DNA of 64,000 nt from Fragilaria crotonensis (GCA_022925895.1 JAKSYS010000198.1:1-64000); one strand, 5' to 3'. Positions 34,708 to 46,441 are shown, numbered from the stretch's first letter. A program made the numbers and translations. The notes: generated by a model not told the origin, from the sequence alone.

Positions 34708-35461
34708 ATGGCTTTATATTCATTTGCTGCCGCTGCGTCTCGCGCGTCATCACTCCTTCGCTCCACAACTCTTCGTCATTACTCAGTTCCCATAGTCTTG
34801 GAACAGGGACCTGGATCCGAACGCGCCTTTGATATTTACTCGCGATTGCTCCGCGAGCGTATCATCTGTGTCCATGGCGAAGTCACCGATGTGATGGCCT
34901 CCCTCGTGACGGCACAATTGCTTTTCTTAGAGGCCGATGCGCCGGAGAAACCAATCTACATGTATATCAATTCGCCTGGAGGACAAGTTACGTCAGGAAT
35001 GGCCATGTACGATACGATGCAGTACGTATCACCCTTGGTGCATACGATTTGTATGGGACAAGCTGCGTCCATGGGATCGCTGCTCTTGGCAGGAGGGGCT
35101 CCTGGCTTTCGATTCGCACTGTAAGTGGATTTATGTGCTGGGTATGTTCGGTGCTTGCATGGAAAGTACCGCGTGACAATGTTCTCACACGTTTGGTGCT
35201 TGTTCGAACAGTCCCAACTCGCGCATCATGCTGCACCAACCCAGTGGAGGTGCAGCTGGGAAGGCCAGCGATATTGCTATCATGGCACGAGAGATTCTGC
35301 GCACGAGAGCCACCCTCAACGACCTATATGTGCACCACACCGGTCAGCCCCTAGCGGAAATTGAGCGAGTCATGGATCGTGATACCTTTCTGGATGCCAA
35401 GGAGGCACTTGAATTCGGTGTCATTGATCAAATTCTCGAGAAGCGAAAGAAGGACGATTGA
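34708..35461 (+). CDS. clpP: Mitochondrial ClpP protease subunit
   Basis: The spliced protein is 220 residues, normal for ClpP, the tetradecameric serine peptidase that degrades proteins fed by ClpX. An N-terminal presequence rich in Ala, Ser and Arg ([20 protein letters not shown]) points to the mitochondrion. The catalytic triad is visible: Ser in [14 protein letters not shown], His in MLHQPSGG, and Asp in [33 protein letters not shown] is the substrate-strand region. One GT-AG intron of 91 nt (35121-35211) splits the gene after GFRFA, with exon 2 opening LPNSRIML. The ATG at 34708 is the first giving the presequence. The gene is intact. Confidence 0.93.
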
Positions 35462-35523
35462 TGTCGATAGCTACGAGAGACTGATGAAAAATACTTAACA
35501 GGTCATGGAGACTCAACCGTACA

Positions 35524-38116
35524 CTATCGGTAGGTCTTTTCCCTTATAACTTTATGCGAATAGGCGCTTCGAATGAAAACAATAAGCAACACACCACTGC
35601 CCAACATGATAGACAAAAGCGAACAAGGACTCTTGATCAGTCCCTCAATGAAAAACAGAATTCCACAGAGAGCCACTGTCAACATGACGAGAACAAGGGC
35701 AACGAAAGGGTGCTGATGTAGCATCCAGCAGACTGCTTTATGGGGAAGATTAACCCAACGAGAAACCCCAGACTCCGTGTAAGTCTCTCCGGCGATACCC
35801 ATCCTGAAAGCAACTCGGTGGACCGACATAAAGATGTGAGACAACCATTGGTAGGTGAATGGTGTATCGATACCTGCAACGTCGAAACGTGCTGAGTCGC
35901 TGAACGCCACGTAATTCGAGGCCATAATTCCATTGACGACAATGGTGCCAGATTCTGTGAAGGGAGCATAGACACCTTTGCGGATTACACTGCGGATAGA
36001 TTTGACGAGAACCGTGTCACCGGCAGCGGTCGTCAGCTTGTCCCCACTTCTAACCGTCGAGGCTGGAATGTAATCTCCGTGTTGACTCTTGACCATGTGA
36101 TCCCTGGAAATATCGAGTGGCTTATGGCGGCCTTGAGTAATAATCTGCATGAACTCGGCTGATTCATAAGCATTCCTGTGCCCGAACGAATAGATGGGTT
36201 CGTAGCGACCATCAGAGACCCGAACTACATCGCCAATTGCCAGATCAGCCATCTTGACAACGCCTCTGTTCTGCACTTCAACCTCGGAATCCCCTGCGAA
36301 ACAAGTCCTCGCCACTTGACTTCCTCGGGAGATTCGAATGGGCATTGAAAACCAAATCACGCGTCCCTGAACAACTTTGTTGCCATTCACATGCTTCCAC
36401 GAGGGGTTGGTCCTCACATTCGCCATGTGTGATTGAGGTGGAACGTCTGGTGCAACATTGGATGGCTGCGATGCCCACGAAGAATCGACTCGAGCACTGA
36501 CCATAACAACGTATCCGCCGCTGCCACTGGATGTAGGTAGAGTAATGGTGGATGCAAAACGCGGACCGATAGTAGAACTATGCAACGGAATTGGTCCTCC
36601 TGACGCCAGGAAACCAGACCCAGACAACTTCGTACCGCCCACAAACACTTTTGAAACCATAGTTGTGCTTGGTTGTGCGACACAATTTAGCAACACGGCG
36701 GTAGATGCATTATTGGCTGGTGCAATCCACGCTTGGGTCTCATCGATGGATATGGCTCCACCGACTGTCCAATATACTGTCACTTTCTTCGTGCTTGCGG
36801 CCACCTTGACAGTAGGCAACGAGTTGCAGGATCGAGCTTTCAGCGGACGGAAGTCGCCCAAGACCGTATTGCTGTTGACACCGACGATAGACAGGTAGGG
36901 TTCCACCATATCAATCGCCGATACCGAGAGCCTTATGTTTCGTGAAACATGACCATTTCCAGATGTGCCCTGGACTAACACATCCTTGGACGTGCCAAGT
37001 CCCGATGTTGGGAGCTTCTTCGAGCTGGTTTCGACCAGTATATTGAAGGCTCGCAGAGTAGCTGAGTTGTACACTGTCTTCTCAGCAGCATAACCACCGT
37101 TCGACCTCGGGTTGCACTTCGGAATATATGCCGTGTCCCAGGACCTACGGATACATACGAAGCATGGGTCAACTTCCTTCATGTGTTGTGTTCACATGCA
37201 GCACAAGCATTTAAACTTACCCAGCATACGCCCAATCTTCCATACCACCGCGAACGGGATACAGGATTTTATTCATCGCTCCAATGGGGTAGCTCCGCTG
37301 ACCGCTCCAGCCACCGGCAAAGCGGGAAAATCCACTGGCTAATTGCACTTGAGCGGTGTCGTCGGGACTGATGGGATTCTTCAAGTAGGGAAGAGCACCC
37401 CACTCATAACCAATCAGGTCGATTCCTGCATGGAAAGTTAAGCTGAATTGAACAATGTTGCTACGAAATATCTCGTTCAACGTTCGAGCCGCAATTGTGT
37501 TCATGCACAGTGTGCTACTCTGATCATAGGGAAAGTCTCGATTCGGATCGTACCCGTTCTCAAACCGATTATTCTGATAATACCCAAGGGCATTTGCGGC
37601 AGGAACAATCACAATACGACGACTCGTCACTAGACGAGCCAACCATCGACGTTGCTTGTCGGCGAGTCCTTGTTTGGTAGTCAAGACCTGTCGACACGTG
37701 GTACTGTCTTCAGCTTCGCATGCTGCAGCCTTCAAAAAGAGCATGGCGGTTTCCATGACGGCCGTTGGGCCTACACGTTCATCTCCGTGAAGTGCACCTG
37801 AAAGAAGTACAGTCGGCAGGCGATTTGACGACGCTGATCCGACTGGATGGGCGATATAGTCTTGAATGATTCCAAAGTAGTTCAAGCATCCAACAGAAGA
37901 ACCGTCAAAGGGGCAATCCGTGGACACTCCCGCACTAGGAAGGCCAAAGGCATCTTGGCTTGTCTTGACAGCAATCAAATTGGGATAATCCTTGCCCAAT
38001 TGTACGATTGTCTGGTGAATCTCACTTGATGGCCAAATGCGATACTGGCGAGGATACGTTTGCGCGGCGCCGGAACCTGCAAAAGCCAACCACAGGACGC
38101 ACTTTAAAATCTCCAT
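35524..38116 (-). CDS. M14 zinc carboxypeptidase fused to a Hint (hedgehog/intein) domain and membrane anchor
   Basis: A 76-nt GT-AG intron (37145-37220) joins two exons into an 838-residue protein. After a signal peptide (CVLWLAFAGSGAAQ), an M14 metallocarboxypeptidase occupies about residues 20-400. Zinc ligands are H110 and E113 (GALHGDERVG) and H229 (LTFHAGIDL). The substrate Arg is in DPNRDFPY, and the catalytic Glu, about E337, is in FNILVETS. A beta-rich linker follows. At about 580-712 lies a Hint domain: it opens CFAGDSEVEVQNRG, has GDVVRVSDGRYEPIYSF, an SRDHMV block (T-x-x-H class, Ser for Thr), and closes GTIVVNGIMASNYVAF. Two membrane segments follow (about 779-798 and 808-824). 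In hedgehog and BIL proteins Hint cuts the chain at its first Cys. Here that would free the peptidase from its anchor (inference). The closing SCY Cys of hedgehog Hint is Asn. The gene is intact. Confidence 0.85.
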
Positions 38117-38818
38117 CACTAACGTCCCGAACCTTTTATGGCGTTAAAAGAGTGTGGAGTTGCAATGTGATCGAGTGCTCTTTGGTATTCGTCAAACCAC
38201 ACTGAGAGCGCCTTGGAGCTTGCGACCCAAAACTCAAAAAGGCATTTCGGCCATTTCAGTCGGTAAGGTAGAGTCTTCTGTCTCAATTAGCACAAGTACT
38301 CGGAGTATACAGTGGATTCTGTAGTCCCGTATTCACTTCTCATTACTGAATTTCCAGATCAAGACAATTTCGAAGAATGATATAACAATCCGAGTTTCGA
38401 GAGTGTACCTTCAGTACTCAGAGTACGTTCCAGAGAAGAGTCATTGTGCCTCGCAAAGCATGCTGGACAAGGGGGAGCCCGTGCATGTCCCCTAATCGAG
38501 CCGGCCATTACCTGCAGTAGTGTACGGGAGTACTGAGTTCTACTCACTACTGTTACAATTTACGGTATTCTGTCCTCAGAGGAGCAGTCTGAGATTTGTA
38601 GGTAAGGTTGATGTGTAACTTAATTTGCGATATAATTTATGGAGTCGATTCTTTTTGGAAAAGCTCGATCGGCTCGATTAGGGGACACACACGGCCTCCC
38701 GTAATCGGTCATCAACGGGATTGAACTATGCATCTACGAGGTCAACCGGTATCGGGCAACCGGAAAGAGGACAAAATGTTGTACTAAAATCGAGTGCAAC
38801 AAAAGGACAGGTTAGATA
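38117..38818. other. Intergenic, carboxypeptidase-Hint upstream region
   Basis: No gene is supported. It has a near copy GTACTCGGAGTAT at 38296 and the perfect palindrome GTACTCAGAGTAC at 38414. Confidence 0.45.
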
Positions 38819-40564
38819 CTATGCCAACGTCTCAATTTGACAATTTTCCTTTTCGTCGCCGGCTGATGCAAGAGTATCGTCCAGGCATTCCACTTCCGTA
38901 ACTGCGGATGTGCAATCCTCCTGCTCGTCAACTTCCGGCTTCGCGACGTTCGGGAACATGTGTGCCTTGAGCCCCTCAAGAAGCAAGTCTCGAAGAACGC
39001 AAATAATCGGCACCGACTTTCCTTTCTTGGTATTGTCACAGTCGAAGCGCACCCACTGATCATTTAGTGCGGTTGTACACCTTTCCAACGCATGTTGCAT
39101 GGCCTGTTCACATTGTTGGACACGTTCACGTAAGAGCGCCATGTCCGAGAGCAGTACAAAGTGGACCTCGTGTGGCGATACGCGATCGAGATGAAACGCG
39201 CGAAATTGCTTGGCGCATTGTTCTATTATGCCCCATCCACCCAGCCGAGTAATCTCCTCATTGACACCGGGCCAGTTCAGAAGTTCGCTTACAAAGCGAC
39301 AGGCCTTGCCACCGGCCAGGAATCCTTGCGCGGCACAAGTTTCGGACAAGATAGTTTCCACGTCGCTTTCCGATAAGGATGCTTTAGAGCGTCCACAAAG
39401 CCCTCGCTGCGACACTTCGCTTTGGCAGAAACTTTCAGGGATGTCGGGGACCTTGAACTCAATCGCTAGGAACGGCTCGACTCCAAACTCACGTTCAATT
39501 GTTTCAATTGCCAGCGCGAAGACAGACGAAACAGATCCATCAGCAACTGCCGAATGAGCTCCGCATTGTACCAAGAAGGAAGCGTCATTCGCAAGATTTC
39601 GTGAATCTTGGATTGGCGTTTGAAGGGCGCTTCGGTCAGTCCTGGGTCTTCAATGACTCTTCCATAGATTGAATTAAAGAAACGCCGCAGGTGATACCTA
39701 ATCGCTCGTCCCAACGACTCAGCTAACTTCTTTTCCAGATTTAGTTGAACATCGGCCTCGTTGAGACTAGCATTGTTTTCCATGCATTGGCAAAGTTTCT
39801 CGACGTCCCGATGGTACAGTCTAGCTGCCTTTCGAAATCGTTGGGGATCCCAATGAAAAGGCATACTTTTGGCACATACTTCTCGTAGCTTACCTTCCTC
39901 GGCACCTTCAATCTGGTTCAAAACTTGCTCAATGCTTGGAGGCTGATCAACGCCTCCTTTCTCTCATTATCAGACTGGCGCAACATCGCATTCACTTGTT
40001 CCAGGGCGAGTACCATGGCATTAATGTTGACATGACGTGGAATGTGCGACCCCAAAACGGAATCACGAGGGGGTCGAGTAGCTGATCCTTCGTACGCTGA
40101 GAATTGTACGGTTTTCTTTTCAACTGTTTGCCCCAAGGATGAACTTTCCACGTGAACAAACGACTGTAACAAGCCGAGGATGGGATGTTGGGAAGAATGA
40201 CCTCGCCTTGTCGTACGACCTGGTGCATGGTCATTTGATTGTGGCAGTTCCGAGACTAATGTGTAACATGCAAATAGACGCGCCGACATGCATGGCTAGT
40301 TTTCGAATCGGTGGTTTTCAGGTTAATAACGACGAGCATTGATTATCAATGAAATGTAACAGGGCGCTTACCTTCCAACTACGTCATCCTTAGGAAGATC
40401 ATACGAATGCGTGCCTCGACATCATGTGGCTTTAAGAAGACATCATCAACTTCTAGACGAGGCCTCTTTGTAGCTGAAGAATCCTCGTAGACTTGCCGCT
40501 TCTTGCGACTGGACGATATAGGAAGCAGTGGTTGTCGTTCCACCCCTTCCGGAGTAGCTTTCAC
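38819..40564 (-). CDS. Unknown nuclear-type protein, frameshifted and spliced
   Basis: I do not recognise this family. The N-terminus has a bipartite-like basic cluster (SSSRKKRQVYEDSSATKRPR), suggesting a nuclear protein. A first exon ends at a GTAAGC donor at 40371. The matching acceptor, between about 40150 and 40300, could not be fixed. The rest is helical and charged: NINAMVLALEQVNAMLRQSD, then a segment with HWDPQRFRKAARLYHRD and HLRRFFNSIYGRVIED, then FALAIETIEREFGVEP and a C-terminal acidic end with VDEQEDCTSAVTEVECLDD. Three single-base losses break the frame, each in a short homopolymer: 40414-40415 (CC on the plus strand), 39958-39960 (TTT) and 39537-39538 (CC). Restoring each gives one continuous reading to the stop at 38819. 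Size about 550 residues. Confidence 0.55.
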
Positions 40565-41374
40565 TTCTCATCTTCACCTGAACTCGAGTACTCTCAACGG
40601 TGTTTCTAGTATTACCTCCATGAAGAATATGATGTGAAAGGACACAAGAGACAGCCTCTTTGGCGATTTTTGTGACTCTAGCTGAGAAGAACCTCGGTTA
40701 AGGACCGATACGTCGACGCTCGATGATGCGCGATGGATTGTGAGAAAAGTTTAATCGTTGTTTTCCTTGTCGACAGTCATACCACTGGCCTCGAAGCCTG
40801 TCTCGCCTCCAATTCAAATTGATGAAATCAACATAACATGTATGTATATGTGATATGTAAATGGAGCTACTACATAATACTGTAGTACGAGTAGAAACAT
40901 GGTTTCACAACGTCTACTAGCTAGAGTAGTAATAGTAGACAAGGTACTGTAAGGTTCTCAAGCACGCACTACTTGTACTGTACGTTATAAAGTTATACCA
41001 AGTGTACTACAAATACTATATCGATATCCGCTATGTCAGACATCGACAACGAATAAGCGGGTGCCATTGAAATGAAGTGAAATGACGTCGATCAGGACAT
41101 CGCATATAACATACTAATTACTTCCTGTATGTTTACATATATGATGTACGTCATATACATGTACACTACTCGGAGTACTTCTCTCTGCAGACACGTTAAT
41201 AAACGCAGTAATGCAGTTCGAAGGAAAGGTATGACATATGCAGCGAGAATCCTGAATCCGGAAGTAGCAGTACGAGTACTTGTACTAGTACTGCTATCAT
41301 CGTGCTGAAAGCTAAAGCTACCATGTACCAGGTAATGCATGATTATCAGACGGTCATAAACAAATCTAACCTCT
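40565..41374. other. Intergenic, no gene seen
   Basis: AT-rich with many GTAC/TACTAG words. CTACTCGGAGTAC at 41166 is one base off the recurring palindrome. Confidence 0.4.
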
Positions 41375-42304
41375 CTAGCAAATAGAGAGTTCATCTGGGC
41401 AATCGCCAGCGTGATCATACAACACAGTGTCCTTCTTCCGCGCGGGCTCCTTCACGGCCACGAGAGATATTTGAGCCATGTCTTTCACTTGCTTTATGCC
41501 AGAAACTCGGTATCCGATGTCATACATTTGAAGCAAAATTTTGTTGATCGCTTGCCGAGCCGAATCTGCTCCGGCGGATGCAGTAGCAGATCCGGCGTAA
41601 AGTTGCAAAACAACTTGTGGTGGCATGATGGATTCCAGTTGTGCGCCCAAGTCCAAGGTTCCCCAATCCTTGCTCTGAATATACACTTTCAGGATATCCA
41701 AATTGCTGTGCCCAAATTGTTTCATTGTACTCGCAAGAGACTTGTTCGAATTGACATTCTCCACACATAAAGCATGAAAAGTAAACCTCTTCTTCTTCAG
41801 GACACTGTTGGGAAACTTGGAAACTTTGCAATCAAACACATGAACTTCGGGACAAGTATTTGTCATTTTTTCTTCCCATGCGCCGAGTCGCGCTTTCTCC
41901 TCGTTCGTGCCGACACCAACAGCATAAACCACGCAGTTCTTGCGGTTGGGAAGGAGGGCAACCTCTTCATCCGATGACGTGAAAAGTGGCAATGCGACCT
42001 GGATATCATGAAAGGGACTGCAGTTATTCGTGCAATCACTGGATCCCTCCAACAGAAGCCGATGAGCCTCAGCGATGGTTGCGTTGTGTTGAGATACGAG
42101 TTGAGGTGTCACAAGCAATGCTGGGTTGAATTGCACGACACGGTTCAAATCGCGGCGATTTGTCTGACTAACGATTGTGGATGAATCTTGACGCGCCTGC
42201 GTCTGCCCTTGAAACGCTGTCCATGCGATCACGACAAACATGGCTAAGCAAAGCCATCGTGCATCGAATTTTCGACTCTTGTAGGCGCGACTGTTATTGC
42301 TCAT
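41375..42304 (-). CDS. Type II membrane FkbM/METTL24-like methyltransferase-fold protein
   Basis: The ATG at 42304 gives 309 residues with a short basic cytoplasmic end and one anchor (WLCLAMFVVIAWTAF). The lumenal part resembles the Methyltransf_21/METTL24-like group of diatoms. It has VVYAVGVGTNEEKARLGAWE (a modified AdoMet loop), then CPEVHVFDCKVSKFP (acidic residue at the end of the second strand), then SLASTMKQFGHSNLDILKVY, where family members usually read DILK-D/E-G-A-E-W; here it is VYIQSKDWG. The missing acidic pair and altered glycine loop leave activity in doubt. A longer in-frame extension upstream to 42466 includes promoter-like repeats and is not favoured. The target is unknown; such proteins often act on glycans or secreted small molecules. 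The gene is intact. Confidence 0.62.
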   Translation of the reverse strand: MSNNSRAYKSRKFDARWLCLAMFVVIAWTAFQGQTQARQDSSTIVSQTNRRDLNRVVQFNPALLVTPQLVSQHNATIAEAHRLLLEGSSDCTNNCSPFHDIQVALPLFTSSDEEVALLPNRKNCVVYAVGVGTNEEKARLGAWEEKMTNTCPEVHVFDCKVSKFPNSVLKKKRFTFHALCVENVNSNKSLASTMKQFGHSNLDILKVYIQSKDWGTLDLGAQLESIMPPQVVLQLYAGSATASAGADSARQAINKILLQMYDIGYRVSGIKQVKDMAQISLVAVKEPARKKDTVLYDHAGDCPDELSIC

Positions 42305-43574
42305 CGTCGTGTCGACTTGAGGGAAGCTCGCAAGAGTTCCGTGGGTACAAAGAACATGTATGTAACGGGGTACTCGTACTACGTACAGTAATATATAAGT
42401 ATTCGTAATTCGTAGTATCATTTGTGCACTGGAGATGTTGTAGTACTGATACCGTAGCAAGTACAACAGTACCTAGCTCCTCTGAGAAATTCCATTCAAT
42501 TAGAAATGTAGCCCTCTTCGCTCCAGTTTGTTCTGGTCACGGGGTATCTTGTATCTTGTCATCTGTCATACTGTCATGCGACAAGTATGTGATAAAAGGA
42601 TTGGACAGTCCCTCCAACCTCCAATAGAGCAAGTGGTGCTCCCATTCTCTACATAGTATCATACTACGGTACCGGTAGCATGATAGTACTACATGGTCCC
42701 CGTAGCCGTTGCCGTGGGCTTGTCTAGAAATTACATACAGTACAGCAATTTGAAATTCAAACGAGAAATTCGATGGTGGTACTTCCTATACTTGTACCCT
42801 GAACCCTGAATCATGGAATCAAGAATGAATATATGCAAAAATTACTCTGGCGTTAGCACACTTTTTTTTGGTTGGCGAGCAATCCAGTTCTAGTACCGTA
42901 CAGTATCACAAATACCAGGTATGGAGTACGACATGTCACTTGTACTGGTACAACAACGAATAACGGCATAACCTACTCGCGTACTCGCGTACTCCTGTAG
43001 ATTTTGGATGTTGGAGCGTTGCAACCTTGCCGACAGTGTGATAAACGATAAAATCGTTGCTTGTGGTACTGGTACCGTACTCCTAGAACACTATACTTAT
43101 TCAAATATATGTTTTAAATTATAAGACTTATGACATTTTATGAATATATCGTATATACCATCGGGGGGGGGGGACTGCATCCGTTTCCTTGTATCATATT
43201 ACAACGGATTCATGAAATTCAGTTTACCGTTGCTTCTATTTACATTTATTGTCACATAATAATCCTGGATGTAAAGCAGTAGTATTTTGGTACACGGTTC
43301 CAGACGTGGTACTATTGCTAATATCAATATATACTGCGGGCATACGGCCTATTCATCTCTGCGCTCGACACTCGGAACTAGACCCCTACAGTACCAAGTG
43401 AATTCACATGTAAACCAAAATAGCGACTTTTCCTTTTTTCACTGTCAATTGTGCTCGTTGCAAGTCTCAAGTATAAACGGATAGTACTCCGAGCAAATCT
43501 CAGCTGCACTGCTACTAGGTCTAGTAGACTCACTTTCAACAAAAACCGTCATTTCGCACTGAACACACATTGGT
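42305..43574. other. 1.27-kb intergenic, GTAC-rich
   Basis: There is no gene. The divergent upstream regions of the FkbM-like and SGNH genes lie here. The stretch is rich in TACCGGTA/GTACTGG words and holds an 11-base G run at 43163-43173. Confidence 0.45.
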
Positions 43575-44891
43575 ATGGCAATGTCGGCGCCCTCAACATT
43601 ACTATTCCTCGGAGGTCTGAGCATCATCCTGTGCTGCAACCTTTCTTACTTAACGTTACACTTCAGAGCCCTCGTTGTTGATACGATCGCAAACCATGAC
43701 GGCAATTCTGTCGTGAGCCGATCGAAGGCTGTCATCGATTCATGGGAGAATTTGAGTATGTTGCTATTGCCGAACGAGTACACATTCAATGCCTTTCAGA
43801 ATGCATTCCGTCCGAAAGTGGCGTTGCACGAAAAGTACATAGAGTATCAACGCGTTCGTGGCCCTCATTATAATAGGAGCCAAATCTCAGCATACGCTTG
43901 CCGAAATATAACTACCTGGGAGCCTCTCGATGATCGCGCGGAACTGCCCTCGTCGAGTCCCTTTGACTTTTATACCTACATCCAGACAAATCTGAACATT
44001 CTTGTCATGGGCGACTCATTGGCGGTCGAGTTTGGCTCCTGGTTTCAAAATGCGGGACGAGGCACAGACAAGAATATCCTGAAGTACATCCCGATTGGTG
44101 ATCATCTGGGGGAGGGGCTAACCACATCCAAAGTCGACGGCGGTGGCAGCATTTCCTATTGGAGAATTCTTGGTCTCTGGGAGAAGCGCACGCTAAATCG
44201 CCCCTTGCCGAATCTGGGCAAGGGATGGAACGAAAGTTGGCCGTCAACACTGCGCGCTGCCCTCCCCGATCCATCCGACAAGATCAACGTCCTCATTTTC
44301 CGAGTATCACACCCTTGGCTAGGAACAAGGGAAGTTACTGTTCATCGCCTGATGGAAACCGTTGCACTTGCCAAACTATACTTGGGCGAACCACTGCCTA
44401 TCATCTTCGTGACGGTGCCGCTGAACAACAACGTTGTGACCAAAGAAAACATGGCGGATTTTCGAGCGATGAACGATCTTGTCCGAACCTTCGTGAGGGA
44501 CCTCAACGCCTCCGATGTTCTGCTGAGTGATGTGGAAGCATACCTGGACAATGTGATTGAGTGGAACGCTAACATGATCGGAATGGATACTTCGGATCCA
44601 AGCTACTTCCTCGCCGAACGTCTTCGCATTCCTGACTTGAAGTATCGCCATCATGTTGCCGCAGTTTGTTCAGAACGGAACTCCTCCAATATGACAGACT
44701 GTCAACGGAACATGCTGGTAAAGGACGGCCTTCACTTCTGTATGGAAACGCTTGGTCCTCGTCTGTACGCCAATTGGGCATGCCTCATTCAATGTTCATT
44801 CGGAAAGTCTGAAGACCTTAGGCAGTGCGAGCTGGAGTGCAACAAGAAGAACTTTTACTTTGATGAGCCAATGACAGATGTAAAGCTTTGA
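43575..44891 (+). CDS. Type II membrane SGNH/PC-esterase-like protein
   Basis: The 438-residue protein has an N-terminal signal anchor (LLFLGGLSIILCCNLSYLTL). Its lumenal domain carries the block I motif NILVMGDSLAVEFGSWF at about residue 140 (Ser nucleophile in G-D-S) and the block V motif MLVKDGLHFCMETLGPR near 383 (D-x-x-H). This is the arrangement of SGNH-fold acyltransferases/esterases such as the plant PC-esterase/TBL proteins that O-acetylate cell-wall glycans. VLIFRVSHPWLG may supply the block III region. Several N-glycosylation-type sites (NRS, NIT, NES, NAS) support a lumenal location. Cysteines cluster at the C-terminus (CLIQCSFGKSEDLRQCELEC). The gene is intact and intronless. The exact substrate is unknown. 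ATG choices at 43575 or 43581 are equivalent. Confidence 0.7.
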   Translation: MAMSAPSTLLFLGGLSIILCCNLSYLTLHFRALVVDTIANHDGNSVVSRSKAVIDSWENLSMLLLPNEYTFNAFQNAFRPKVALHEKYIEYQRVRGPHYNRSQISAYACRNITTWEPLDDRAELPSSSPFDFYTYIQTNLNILVMGDSLAVEFGSWFQNAGRGTDKNILKYIPIGDHLGEGLTTSKVDGGGSISYWRILGLWEKRTLNRPLPNLGKGWNESWPSTLRAALPDPSDKINVLIFRVSHPWLGTREVTVHRLMETVALAKLYLGEPLPIIFVTVPLNNNVVTKENMADFRAMNDLVRTFVRDLNASDVLLSDVEAYLDNVIEWNANMIGMDTSDPSYFLAERLRIPDLKYRHHVAAVCSERNSSNMTDCQRNMLVKDGLHFCMETLGPRLYANWACLIQCSFGKSEDLRQCELECNKKNFYFDEPMTDVKL

Positions 44892-45440
44892 ATTGGAAGT
44901 GTCGCTGGAGGCGCATTGGCGCTATGATAACTTAGAAAAACAATAACAAATGAAATTCAGAGTATACCTAGTAGAGAATCCTCGATTCGTCCATAGCGAC
45001 ATGAGGACAGGTCTTGCGTCGCTTGCAAACCATGACCGAGCTGCACCTGCGTATCATGTCGCGAGGATGAGACTAATTTTGAATTTTCTTAATAATGGCT
45101 TTCGGCGACGGACAGCTGGTCTATGGTTGACGTTAGTTTTTTTCAGACGAGAGGATCTCACTGGTTCCTTGACTGGACGACGTACACCGTGGCTGAGGAT
45201 TCCTACAACACAGGCGATATCCAACAGTTGTCACTGACGATATCTGGCATCCAGATCAATACACTGTAGTGACCCTATCATTTTCTATGGAAGTCCACCG
45301 GTTAGAAAGGACTCGGCGGACGAAGTTTCCCTTGAAAAGACATGATGTACGACATTGCAGAGGAAACCGCTCTGGATGATGTCCGCAATACCTGATTCAG
45401 GTCAGGAGGGTGATCGGACAACACCAAGAGTGGTCTAGGC
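44892..45440. other. Intergenic between convergent genes
   Basis: No supported gene. Short open frames only. Confidence 0.35.
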
Positions 45441-46441
45441 CTATGCGTTTGTCAACGACTTTTGAACAAGAGCACCGAGTGAAACAGTCAAAATTGTGTT
45501 GAACACATCATGGTATCGATTCAAAAAGTTGAGAGCCAGAGATGCCATGCATAGTTCGAGCTGAACACTCTCAAATATGGGAAGCAAAGAGGAGAGCGTG
45601 GCTGATGTGATGAGGAGTCGTTGCAAATGCAGCATTTCGCGTTGTCGGAGGATCTTCCGCTTGACAAGACTTTGAAGGAAGAACTCCATCGTGTAGGAGA
45701 CATTTAAGTGCAGCCAAAAGATGCGCCAGCCTCGTGTCAATGGAAGGTTTGAGGGTTTAAGCAGATGGAAATGTTGAGGCCGTGCAATACGAAGTGCTTG
45801 TAGAAGACGTATTGAGCTTTCTTGATCATATATAAGAGAACCTCTTCATTCTTTTGCTTTTCCTTTGGCATTTTTCTCCAGTTTTCTTGAAAACTATGGA
45901 CTGGGAAGCGTCGTCGTATCGTCCAAGGGCTGGTGGCTAAAAGCAATGCTCCAATTCGATGCGAGAGCCCCATAGTTGTCCCTCTAAACGCCATCCCATG
46001 TAAAAATATGATCTGAACCAAATTGAGCACCTGGTAAAAGGCATGCTCTATCATTTCTGCATGTGTCACTATCGCTGTCTCGGACAAGCTGCCGGATTGG
46101 CCCACTTCATTCTTGACCAACTTGTGCGGAAAATCCCTAGCCGCTGTGAGGGCCGTTGCGATCCCCAAACATCCCAAGACAGTATCATACAGAAAAACAT
46201 AATGAGCTGACGAACGAGCATCGATGCTGCAAGCACAGGCACCAAGGACAATCCAGATAAACATGAGACCGCCGACCCATCGATGTGATCGACCATGGGA
46301 TGGAAGGAACAACTGAGGAGCATTGCGAAGTAACACCAGCAACACCAATAAGAGGAACAGTCTCAGACCCCAACAACTTGCAAACTCGAGAGCTCTCGAT
46401 GCTTGATAGTAATAGGTTCGAAAGTCATCATGGATCCACAT
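45441..46441 (-). CDS. Multipass membrane protein of unknown function
   Basis: The protein opens MWIHDDFRTYYYQASRALEF and has several membrane segments: LRLFLLLVLLVLLRNAPQL, GGLMFIWIVLGACACSI, YVFLYDTVLGCLGIATALTA and VLNLVQIIFLHGMAF. The open frame stops at 45737, but the next frame carries on as LPLTRGWRIFWLHLNVSYTM with EFFLQSLVKRK to a stop at 45441. Restoring one A in the run at 45748-45750 (TTT on the plus strand) gives a single 333-residue reading: LNISICLNPQNLPLTRGW. I recognise no enzyme motif. The pattern suggests a lineage-specific integral membrane protein. The frame repair makes the whole region coherent, so a real gene is likely. Confidence 0.55.

Noticed and set aside
40139-40342. 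Plus-strand frame across the first intron region of the 38819-40564 gene
   Set aside because: It lies opposite a better-supported minus-strand gene.
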